Shown here: positions 41,239 to 48,760 of the stretch, one piece after another
How positions within the stretch are numbered: the first letter of the stretch is position 1
How the letters are laid out: each line of letters opens with the position of its first letter
Source: Firmicutes bacterium CAG:582
GTDB taxonomy: Bacteria > Bacillota_I > Bacilli_A > RF39 > UBA660
DNA length: 64,000 nt
Direction: 5' to 3'
Assembly (NCBI GenBank): GCA_000435515.1
Contig: FR884184.1
Location: 48,829-112,828, forward strand
The notes under the pieces: model-generated
Databases searched by the model: none
What the model was told of the DNA's origin: nothing
The model's input: only the letters and a program-made list of their open reading frames with translations
Translations under genes and position numbers: made by a program

Positions 41239-42120
41239 CTAGAGTTCATCAAAACCTAATTCTACTAAATATTTTTCTTTATTTCTCCAGTTTTTAACGG
41301 TTTTTACAAATAATTCTAGATAAACACTTTTGCCTAACATTCTTTCAATATCAGCACGAGCTTCACTTCCAATTGTTTTAAGCATACTTCCTTGTTTACC
41401 AATAATTATTTTCTTTAGCGAGTCTCTTGAAACAACGATATCAACGTTGATATACACTGAATCAGCTTTTTCGTTATAATTAGTCAAAACACAAGTAACT
41501 GAGTGAGGAACTTCTTCATTAGTTAAATTAAGAATTTTTTCGCGAACAAGCTCAGATATCATAAAATATTTATCATTATTGGTGATAACATCGTCCTCAT
41601 AGTATTTGATATCATCTTTTAAATATTTTTTAGTTAATTTAATTAGTCTATCAACATTATCATTGTTTTTAGCACTTATTGGTATTATATCAGCAAAATC
41701 AAATAGATCTTTATAATCGTTTATGGCATTAATTATACCTTCTTTAGTGAGTCTATCGATTTTATTAAGGACTAATATTACAGGTACATTTGTGTGCTTT
41801 AAAGCTTCCATTATAAATTTATCTCCTGTACCAAGTCCACTTGATGCATCCACCACAAAATAAATTGCATCAATATCATCCATAGATTCATATGATTGCT
41901 TATTTAAGTGTTTGCCTAACTTATCTTGAGCTTTATGAATACCTGGAGTATCAACAAAAACGATTTGAGTATCATCATCATGATATACTCCTTGAATTGT
42001 ATTTCTAGTTGTTCCTGCTACATTAGAAACTATTGCTATATGTTCATCTATTATTGTATTTATTAAAGTACTTTTACCTGTATTTGGTCTTCCTATAATA
42101 CTTACAAAACCACTTTTCAT
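41239..42120 (-). CDS. era: GTPase Era
   Basis: 293 residues. It binds 16S rRNA near its 3' end and assists 30S maturation. G1 GRPNTGKSTLIN, the TTRNTIQG switch, G3 DTPGIHKAQDKLG, G4 NKID and the C-terminal KH domain (GKQGSMLKTIGSEARADIERMLG) are present. AGGTGG precedes the start. ybeY lies directly upstream, as in many bacteria. Confidence 0.97.
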   Translation of the reverse strand: MKSGFVSIIGRPNTGKSTLINTIIDEHIAIVSNVAGTTRNTIQGVYHDDDTQIVFVDTPGIHKAQDKLGKHLNKQSYESMDDIDAIYFVVDASSGLGTGDKFIMEALKHTNVPVILVLNKIDRLTKEGIINAINDYKDLFDFADIIPISAKNNDNVDRLIKLTKKYLKDDIKYYEDDVITNNDKYFMISELVREKILNLTNEEVPHSVTCVLTNYNEKADSVYINVDIVVSRDSLKKIIIGKQGSMLKTIGSEARADIERMLGKSVYLELFVKTVKNWRNKEKYLVELGFDEL

Positions 42121-42129
42121 CTATACCAC

Positions 42130-42573
42130 CTACTCAACTATATTTAAATCATTTAATATTTCATCTTGGAGTCCAAATTGAATTTTTTCTTCTTCTTTGC
42201 TTCTTGTGTGATCATAACCAAGCAAATGTAAAAGTCCATGAACACTTAAAAAAGAAAGTTCTCTTTTTTCTGAATGGCCATATTCAACAGCTTGACTTCG
42301 CATTTTGGGAATAGAAATAAATACATCTCCTAAATTACGTATTTCACATTCAATAAAATCATTATCCTCTAAAGCAAAACTTAAAACATCAGTTGTTCTA
42401 TCGATTCCACGATATTCTAAATTCATCTCATGCATTTTTTCATCATCTATAAAAATAATAGAAAAACAAGCATTATCAATATTTAATTTTTCTAAAGTAT
42501 GATTTAGTACTCCATTTAAATAACTATAATCACTTTTATATCCAAATTCATCAATTATATCAAAACTATTCAT
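42130..42573 (-). CDS. ybeY: Endoribonuclease YbeY (rRNA maturation factor)
   Basis: 147 residues from the ATG at 42573, overlapping the stop of the VanZ gene (TAATG). Metal-binding motif HGLLHLLGYDH (H-x3-H-x5-H) is complete. It processes the 3' end of 16S rRNA, consistent with its place next to era. Confidence 0.95.
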   Translation of the reverse strand: MNSFDIIDEFGYKSDYSYLNGVLNHTLEKLNIDNACFSIIFIDDEKMHEMNLEYRGIDRTTDVLSFALEDNDFIECEIRNLGDVFISIPKMRSQAVEYGHSEKRELSFLSVHGLLHLLGYDHTRSKEEEKIQFGLQDEILNDLNIVE

Positions 42574-43190
42574 TAAAAATTCACCACCACTAAACATATT
42601 AAAAACATTACTAATATAAAAAGAATAAACGAAAGAAAAGCAACTAATAAATTTAGAGTATCATTATTGCATCTTTTCTTTATTCCGCTGTATATCCAAA
42701 ATATAACAAATCCAATTATACCACCAATTACATTTAAAATGATATCATCAATATCAAAACTTCTTCCAATATGCATTTGTATTACTTCTATTGAAAGAGA
42801 TGTCATAAATACAATAAATGTTGATATGAAAATATTAAGCTTATTTGTTTTATCATGAATCATATCAGTAATTAAAAAACCAAATGGTAAAAATAATAAT
42901 ATATTACCAACAACATTTCTATAAAAAAGAACACTTGTTAATTTATAACGCATAATCTCTTTAAACGGAATAAAGTTATTTGAGTAACTTTCAAAATCGG
43001 TTGTAGTAACCAGTCTAAAAAGTAAAAAACAATAAACAATATATATTAGCATTTTCAACTCTTTTAAGACATTTATTTTTTCTTTTGTCATTATAACACA
43101 TACCATTCGGTAAAGAATCATCACTAAAGAAAAAAGAACTATCATTGGTAAAGTACTACCGATTATTCCATAAAGTTTAGTTGGTATCAT
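42573..43190 (-). CDS. VanZ-family membrane protein
   Basis: 205 residues with about five TM helices. The VanZ signature region is present: NFIPFKEIMRY, NVVGNILLFLPFGFLI, then the IEVIQMHIGRSFDIDDIILNVIGGIIGF segment. VanZ proteins are linked with low-level glycopeptide resistance in some strains, but most have unknown roles. It replaces genes usually found between yqfD and ybeY (phoH, yqfF), which are absent. It overlaps the yqfD end by 14 bases. Confidence 0.85.
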   Translation of the reverse strand: MIPTKLYGIIGSTLPMIVLFSLVMILYRMVCVIMTKEKINVLKELKMLIYIVYCFLLFRLVTTTDFESYSNNFIPFKEIMRYKLTSVLFYRNVVGNILLFLPFGFLITDMIHDKTNKLNIFISTFIVFMTSLSIEVIQMHIGRSFDIDDIILNVIGGIIGFVIFWIYSGIKKRCNNDTLNLLVAFLSFILFILVMFLICLVVVNF

Positions 43191-44292
43191 TTATATCACT
43201 TTCCTCAAAGTATTCACGTTTTGAAATATTTTCTAAAACACTTACAAATACCTCTAATTCTATTTTACTATCAAATTCACTTTCTTTCAAAACTTTTTGA
43301 TCAAGAATTTGACTATTGGAGGAAGTTTTTTTTAAAATTTCTGTTTTTATTGATTCCTTGGCGTTATTTATCGCTTCATCATGAGTATATTTTTTTGTTT
43401 CTTCTTTAGTTTCGTATTCTCTTATAATTTTAAATGAACCAAGTTTTAATAATACTTTCTCTTGATAACTTTTATAATGTTTTTTATAAAAATAGTTATC
43501 ATTATATTTAAAATTAATACGTTTTTTCTTAGTTTTAGTAACATTTTTATACTTAAGCGGATAACTTACGTTTACTTTATACCAAACTTCAGCAAGAACT
43601 TCTCCGCTTGCACAGACGTTTTTCTTAATTTCTTCATCTTTTTTAATAGTTCCACTTATTAATATATCACCTTTATTTACAACTTTATCTCTTTCTACTA
43701 TGTTTTCTCCATTGAAAGTTATTACTTTTTTTATAACTCCCGATTTAGAGGCAACAATATTACAGAATCCGTCTTCTTTGGTTTCATTTTTGATGATCCT
43801 TTCTTCAAAAGAAACAATATACTTCATTCCACTTCGATATATACTTAACCATTCTAAAGTATCATTGTTTTCCCTGACAATCGAATCACTTATTTTATTT
43901 AATTTACCAACACTTAAAGCTATGGTGTATGGTTTTATATTCTTTTCTTCAAGTATTTTTTGAATTTCATTTCTTAAATTTTTGTTTTCATGCTTAATAT
44001 CAATTGAAACTATTACATTACTTATTAGATATAAAGAAACAATAATAAAAACTAAAATAGAATAATCAAATTTATATTTTACAAAATGTTTCTTTAAACC
44101 ATTTTTTCCATAATGTTTAAGAACTTCAATCTCAGAAAAGTAACACTTTTTAACTAATTCATTTAAATCATCGGTCTCTATTTTACAAGTTATATAATCT
44201 TTATAATATTTTATATCATATAAGTTGAGTTGCATTTTTAAACACTTTTTAATAAATAACTTGATATTATTTTTAACTTTTATTAATATCAT
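43177..44292 (-). CDS. yqfD: Sporulation protein YqfD family
   Basis: 371 residues with one TM helix (about 77-95) and a large external beta-rich domain, in the family order: DLNELVKKCYFSEIEVLKHYGKNGLKKH, then the long lumenal part with CNIVASKSGVIKKVITFNGENIVERDKVVNKGDILISG, a hammerhead-like beta motif. In Bacillus YqfD is a sigma-E-controlled forespore-engulfment/cortex protein; its presence with yqfC suggests either sporulation or a reused remnant. Its start overlaps the yqfC stop (ATGA). Confidence 0.88.
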   Translation of the reverse strand: MILIKVKNNIKLFIKKCLKMQLNLYDIKYYKDYITCKIETDDLNELVKKCYFSEIEVLKHYGKNGLKKHFVKYKFDYSILVFIIVSLYLISNVIVSIDIKHENKNLRNEIQKILEEKNIKPYTIALSVGKLNKISDSIVRENNDTLEWLSIYRSGMKYIVSFEERIIKNETKEDGFCNIVASKSGVIKKVITFNGENIVERDKVVNKGDILISGTIKKDEEIKKNVCASGEVLAEVWYKVNVSYPLKYKNVTKTKKKRINFKYNDNYFYKKHYKSYQEKVLLKLGSFKIIREYETKEETKKYTHDEAINNAKESIKTEILKKTSSNSQILDQKVLKESEFDSKIELEVFVSVLENISKREYFEESDINDTN

Positions 44293-44522
44293 ATTTTATC
44301 TATGCTTTCTATACACCCATTTACAACTAATTCATGACCAACAGTTTTTGATAATACAAAGTGTTTTCCTTTTATTTTATAAATAGATTCATTTATATTA
44401 ACGAGAATCTCATTTTCTGTTAAAGATAAAATGTTATTATAGTTTTTAATATAAATACCATCATTAAACAAAACTACATAGTATTTTTCATCTTTAAAAT
44501 ATGAACGTATTATATCAAACAT
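44289..44522 (-). CDS. yqfC: YabP/YqfC-family sporulation protein
   Basis: 77 residues from the ATG at 44522 (GGTGAT five bases upstream); a longer frame to 44567 would include the leader hairpin. The pattern YYVVLFNDGIYIKNYNNILSLTENEILVN...YKIKGKHFVL...ELVVNGCIESI matches YabP/YqfC, small beta-rich proteins of spore assembly. Partner gene of yqfD in all spore formers. Confidence 0.85.
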   Translation of the reverse strand: MFDIIRSYFKDEKYYVVLFNDGIYIKNYNNILSLTENEILVNINESIYKIKGKHFVLSKTVGHELVVNGCIESIDKI

Positions 44523-44555
44523 AAATATCACCAATAAATAATATGAAAGCACAAG

Positions 44556-44580
44556 AAAAAATAACACTTTTGTGTTATTT
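44556..44580 (-). terminator. Hairpin with T-run in the yqfC leader
   Basis: Perfect 9-base arms AAATAACAC/GTGTTATTT with a 4-base loop and six T on the minus strand, 34 bases before the yqfC ATG and about 50 bases behind a promoter. It looks like a leader terminator (attenuator) or the end of a short transcript. Confidence 0.6.
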
Positions 44581-44638
44581 ACTCAAGCTAGGTTATTTTT
44601 TATTTATAAGATAACGATTATTTATTGCTGCTATGAAA

Positions 44639-44667
44639 ATCATACATTTTATATATTGTCATGGCAA
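44639..44667 (-). promoter_or_regulatory. Promoter of the yqfC-recO group
   Basis: On the minus strand TTGCCA (44667-44662), 17 bases, TATGAT (44644-44639). The -35 adjoins the terminator of the preceding mini-transcript. Confidence 0.5.
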
Positions 44668-44669
44668 CT

Positions 44670-44692
44670 AAAAAAGGAAACTGAGTGTTTCC
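44670..44692 (-). terminator. Terminator of the mini-transcript
   Basis: GGAAAC-ACTCA-GTTTCC on the minus strand, then TTTTTT. Confidence 0.8.
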
Positions 44693-44707
44693 TCGAGCAA
44701 TAATCAA

Positions 44708-44746
44708 TTAATGGTAATCAATATCAGCATTAAAATAATTTCCCAT
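44708..44746 (-). CDS. 12-codon peptide in a stand-alone mini-transcript
   Basis: The ORF MGNYFNADIDYH has AAAGG about ten bases before its ATG and lies between a strong promoter and a strong terminator. It is the only reading frame of note in a transcript of roughly 95 bases. It may be a real micropeptide or the unit may be a small RNA. Sequence alone cannot decide. Confidence 0.4.
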   Translation of the reverse strand: MGNYFNADIDYH

Positions 44747-44769
44747 AGTAATTCTACCTTTCTATTAAT

Positions 44770-44799
44770 ATTATACTACAAATCTAAATATAGATTCAA
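44770..44799 (-). promoter_or_regulatory. Promoter of the mini-transcript
   Basis: On the minus strand TTGAAT (44799-44794), 18 bases, TATAAT (44775-44770): one of the best sigma-A matches in the window. Confidence 0.65.
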
Positions 44800-44837
44800 T
44801 TAGTCTTTTATTAATTTAAGTAAATTTTTTAATACCT

Positions 44838-45845
44838 TTAATTGGATAGATTATTAATGAAGAAATCGTTTATATTTTTCATAAAATCATCAATAGTTGA
44901 ATATTTGTTTCTATGTTCTTCATATACTTTCAATAGTTTAACTAAATTCTCCATATAGGCAAATCCGGTGTTAACTTCTTCTTCAATTAAATCCTTTTCA
45001 TAATCTTTACCAAACATTATTGAAATAATTCTTATAGTCAATGCTCTTACAGTATATTCATTAAACATTGCAAAGTCATTTCCATAACCTAAAAAAGGAA
45101 TTCCACCATTAAAGTAATGCGACTCAAAATTAAATAAATTATATTTAATTGTTAATGGATTAATAATTCCGTGTAAAAATTCATGTACGCATATAGGAAT
45201 ATTTTGTTTTGAATCTTCTTTGTAAAAGTAACGATTATCTTTACAGCTACTCTTTACTCTGAAACAATAGTGGACTTCATCTTCTAAGTAAATAGAATAC
45301 CCACCACCAGTTTCGCAGGATATAAAATCAATATAATATTTTTTTGATGATACAATATTTCCACAGTATTTTTCTAAATGAGTTATAACATCATATTTTT
45401 CATAATCTTTCTTTATAGATTCAATCCAATCTTTATATTCATCAAGATGTTCGTTATAAAATTGTATAAATCTTTCAGAATAATAAAATTCTTTTAAACT
45501 TTGATTAAATTGTTTTGTTTCTTCATTAATAAAAATATTATTTGTATAACTTTTGAATTCAAAATCATCATCTAAACATAAAGCGTATTCAAAAGCATTT
45601 TGATAATGAAAATTATATTTATCATTTAAGTAATTGAAATCATTAATCAATTTACTACTTTTTAAATAAGCAAAACTATTTTCTATTTCTTTAAAATAGG
45701 CATTATTTCCATTATGAAAATTAAACAACCTTTTGAATTGATCTTTTTCTTTTTCGTTGCTTAGAATCATTAAAATAGAAAATAATTGTATTTTAGGATT
45801 AACTTCTATTTTGATGCTATTAACACTTTCAAATATATTATTCAT
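44838..45845 (-). CDS. Putative zinc metallopeptidase (DUF4932-like)
   Basis: 335 residues without a clear signal peptide. HEFLH (about 221-225) is a zinc-peptidase motif and is followed by INPL and, about 45 residues on, NEYTVRALTIRI, which could supply the third ligand (Glu). HExxH-x-x-x-NPL followed by E-x-x-x-RA recalls DUF4932 proteins. Substrate unknown. It follows the GNAT-fusion gene by 21 bases and probably shares an operon with it and the PP2C-like gene. Confidence 0.65.
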   Translation of the reverse strand: MNNIFESVNSIKIEVNPKIQLFSILMILSNEKEKDQFKRLFNFHNGNNAYFKEIENSFAYLKSSKLINDFNYLNDKYNFHYQNAFEYALCLDDDFEFKSYTNNIFINEETKQFNQSLKEFYYSERFIQFYNEHLDEYKDWIESIKKDYEKYDVITHLEKYCGNIVSSKKYYIDFISCETGGGYSIYLEDEVHYCFRVKSSCKDNRYFYKEDSKQNIPICVHEFLHGIINPLTIKYNLFNFESHYFNGGIPFLGYGNDFAMFNEYTVRALTIRIISIMFGKDYEKDLIEEEVNTGFAYMENLVKLLKVYEEHRNKYSTIDDFMKNINDFFINNLSN

Positions 45846-45866
45846 TATTTAACCACCTCTAATTCA

Positions 45867-46970
45867 CTATCTACGATCATCTAATGTAGATGATTTAATT
45901 AGGTCTAGCATATTTTCTTTGCTGAAAATTCCAAAACTATAATTATTTAGAGCTTTTCTATAAGTTATATAACCATCTGGTAATGATAGATTATTATAAT
46001 TATAATCAGTAAATATTCTGCCATCCATTGGATCTACCAAGCACCACTTATTATCTAAAAATACTTCAATAAATGTGTAAGTTGTCTTTTGATCTACACT
46101 TGCGGCATAAACACATATGGTTGGAATTCTTTTTTCTCTCAGTAGAGAACTTTCAACTAAAGCAACTTCATTCTCTCCAAAAAATATTTTTGAGTTTAAT
46201 ATATCATCTACAGTTCTTGAAAATTCATCTAGTTTATCGTTTCCTGAAAAAACAAAATTTTTTAAATATTCATTACATACATATTTTATAATTGCAGCAC
46301 CATTTACATTAACATCTAAAGGCAAATAAATATTTTTTGGATTTAACTCACTTTGTTTAGTGTTTATTAAAAATGAATTAATATCAGTTCTATCCAAATT
46401 GCAAATTTGTTCTATTGTTATAAAATTTGGTGCAATTCCTTCGGTATATGATCTCAGTGATTTTTTGATATCTATTGAGAATCGATAATTTAACGTTCCT
46501 AAATGTGCTCTATTATCAATAAATGAATTTTCAAGAATTCCATAGTTGTTTTGAATAATCTTAAATGAACCTGTATTTCTTGCGTTGCATGTTAAAAATG
46601 CTTTTGTTAAACCAAGGCGAAGACACTCTTCTAAAACCAAATGTAAACATTTAGTACCATAACCTTTTCTTCTATAGCTAGGAGATATAACGTAACTAAT
46701 GTTTCCTCCATATTTTAACCAAAACTCATCAACATCAATGTTTGTTTTTATTATTGGCATTCCAATTGGTATATCATCAAGCATTAAAAAATATGGAAAG
46801 AAATGTACTTTAGTAGAATCAGAACGAGATGTTTCCATTTTTTGCAACCAATCGACAAAACTATCACTAGTCATGCTAGGTTTTAATTGATGACTTAAAA
46901 TATCTTCATTATATTTTTCCAATAAATAAAGATCATTTTTATTTATTTCTTTCAAATATAGTTTTCCCAC
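45867..46970 (-). CDS. GNAT acetyltransferase fused to a degenerate transglutaminase-like domain
   Basis: 367 residues, GTG start at 46970 with AAGAAGAG upstream. Residues about 1-165 are a GNAT domain with the acetyl-CoA loop as SPSYRRKGYGTKCL and the NxxxxxF-x-x-Y motif near 145. Residues about 255-335 follow the transglutaminase-core layout (ALVESSLLREKRIPTICVYA, then YTFIEVFLDNKWCLVDPMDG), but the usual GxCxxxA cysteine is GENEVAL and the HAWVE histidine is a threonine (YTFIEV). Only the aspartate of VDP remains. The domain is likely to bind rather than catalyse. The combination is unusual. Confidence 0.7.
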   Translation of the reverse strand: MGKLYLKEINKNDLYLLEKYNEDILSHQLKPSMTSDSFVDWLQKMETSRSDSTKVHFFPYFLMLDDIPIGMPIIKTNIDVDEFWLKYGGNISYVISPSYRRKGYGTKCLHLVLEECLRLGLTKAFLTCNARNTGSFKIIQNNYGILENSFIDNRAHLGTLNYRFSIDIKKSLRSYTEGIAPNFITIEQICNLDRTDINSFLINTKQSELNPKNIYLPLDVNVNGAAIIKYVCNEYLKNFVFSGNDKLDEFSRTVDDILNSKIFFGENEVALVESSLLREKRIPTICVYAASVDQKTTYTFIEVFLDNKWCLVDPMDGRIFTDYNYNNLSLPDGYITYRKALNNYSFGIFSKENMLDLIKSSTLDDRR

Positions 46971-46988
46971 TTAAAATCACTCTTCTTT

Positions 46989-47825
46989 TTAATATCTATA
47001 AAGTACTAAGGTCTTTTCTTTTCCATATCTTGATGAATCTTCTCTTGATTTTTTATCAATATAGTTTTCAAATTTTTCTGAATTAAATTCAAGAATATTT
47101 TTGATAAATTCTTCTTCATGTAAAAATTCAGAGAAGCCATCACTGTAAACAATTATTGAGTCATTTTTACTTAATGGAACTTCACCAGATTTAATAAACT
47201 CTATAGCTGTTTTTTCTCCAGTTAATGCACCAAAAGACACACATTTGCCATCAACTATATTGTTTGGATTATTTCTCCACTCACTTCTAACTATTTTACG
47301 ACATTCGGGTAAATACCATGGAGGAAGATTGGACTTGCTTTTGTAAGGATCACTGTTAACTTTTTTATCATCGATTGTTTGAAATTTAATGTTCCCATTA
47401 TCATCATATACAATAACGCCACAATCGCATATATATGCGTATTTTAAAATATTTTCTTGAAATTCTATGCAAGCAGCAACGGACCCGTAATAATCGTTTT
47501 CAAGGTAGTCACATTCTTTAATATACTTATCATTTAGATTTTTTACTGCTTCGTTACAAGATACAAGTCTATCTTTTAAAGAACCACTTACAGACGGAAA
47601 TTTTGCACATATTTTTTTTGCTGCTAATTCGGCGCCACTTGGTCTAGGATATTTTCTTACAGCCTCTTGTTCACTGACTACAGAAAAGTCTGGTAAACCA
47701 ATCGGATCTCTTGTAATTCCATCTGCAACAATTGCACACAATTCATCCGCATAAAATTGATCTTCTATAGGAAAATCAAGTCCAATTGTTTTGATATTTT
47801 CAAAGGTATTTTTATATATTAACAT
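46989..47825 (-). CDS. PP2C-like serine/threonine phosphatase
   Basis: 278 residues with AGGAGG upstream. The metal-binding aspartates of PP2C can be placed: ED in IEDQFYADELCAIVADG (ADG), CDCG, and YSDGFSEFL; the final motif, usually GxDNxT, is diverged (RYGKEKTLVLY). PP2Cs reverse serine/threonine phosphorylation. No kinase gene is adjacent. It may be the first gene of the unit with the GNAT fusion and the metallopeptidase (18-base gap). Confidence 0.7.
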   Translation of the reverse strand: MLIYKNTFENIKTIGLDFPIEDQFYADELCAIVADGITRDPIGLPDFSVVSEQEAVRKYPRPSGAELAAKKICAKFPSVSGSLKDRLVSCNEAVKNLNDKYIKECDYLENDYYGSVAACIEFQENILKYAYICDCGVIVYDDNGNIKFQTIDDKKVNSDPYKSKSNLPPWYLPECRKIVRSEWRNNPNNIVDGKCVSFGALTGEKTAIEFIKSGEVPLSKNDSIIVYSDGFSEFLHEEEFIKNILEFNSEKFENYIDKKSREDSSRYGKEKTLVLYRY

Positions 47826-47833
47826 AGTTCCTC

Positions 47834-47955
47834 CTATTTGCTTCTTAAAGCTTCTACTGGATCTTTTTTAGATGCTGATTTTGCTGGTATAATAATACTT
47901 GATATAACAAGAAAAATAGAAACAAACGCTATCAATTTACCATTAATAATAACAT
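47834..47955 (-). pseudogene. Relic of an FtsX/MacB-type permease C-terminus
   Basis: On the minus strand the bases encode LIAFVSIFLVISS joined directly to IIPAKSASKKDPVEALRSK and a TAG. In the intact ABC transporter at 48761-51892 these two segments are separated by about 100 residues (LIAFVSISLVVSSI ... LIPAKSASKKDPVEALRSE). So this is a copy of its 3' end with an internal deletion, and without a start codon. The remaining bases are nearly identical to the intact gene, so the duplication is recent. Confidence 0.85.
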
Positions 47956-48045
47956 GAGTGTTCCTTTTTTAGTATATATTCCTTCTATCTTATTCTTATT
48001 TCATAATACCACATTTGCAATAAAAAAACACCAATTTTGGTGTTT

Positions 48046-48734
48046 TTAATGTAAGAAATATATAGAACAATAATCATTATTTATAATTCCATATCCATTT
48101 TGAAAGTATAGGCAATATGTATATGTAATTTTATTTGTTCGGTAATTATAGTCATATGTTGTTTTTTCTTCTATTAAAGTTTCATCTTTATTTAATTTCT
48201 TTTTTTCTTGAATTATATTATTTTTAAATTTTTTAACTTTATTTATTATTACTGATTCATCTAGGTTTTCATTAATAAAAGAATAATATACTTTTTCAAC
48301 TTTTTTATCATTTACTGAAAATGTGATTGCTTTATTAGTGCTAATATATCCATTTATATAATATACAAATCTTACTAATCCATAATCATTAGATATTTTA
48401 TTAATTTGAACCTTCCATTTATTGTTGATTTCAATATTAAAGTTATTTTGTATGTAATCCAGAAATATTTTTAAATTATCATAATATTTTTCTTTGTCAT
48501 AAAAGTGATAATCTATTTCTTCTTTTAAATCAAACTTCATATCAGTGATTTTATTTTCTAAAACAATTGCTTCAGTGTCTTTATAATCTAACGCTTTTGT
48601 ATCATCATGGTTAAGTTTAAGTACTATTTTTTTACTATTAGTATTTTCTTGATTTCCTTTTAAAACTTTATAATTTGTAAATAAAATAAGTGTTGTTAAA
48701 AGTAATATAATAATTATGTAATATATTTTTTCAT
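48046..48734 (-). pseudogene. Membrane-anchored protein frameshifted in a poly-A tract after the start codon
   Basis: The ribosome site AAGGAGAAAG and ATG at 48734 read MKKYIT then stop. With one extra A in the A6 run (48731-48726) the frame becomes an N-terminal TM helix (IYYIIILLLLTTLILFTNYKVL), continuing in the frame that stays open to 48046, including a 164-residue segment starting at 48540. The full product would be about 230 residues, single-pass, with a charged external domain of unknown family. It lies 26 bases after the ABC transporter gene, in the same direction, so it may be the transporter's accessory protein. Slippage, phase variation and assembly error are alternatives. Confidence 0.7.
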
Positions 48735-48760
48735 AACTTTCTCCTTATAAATAATGTTTT

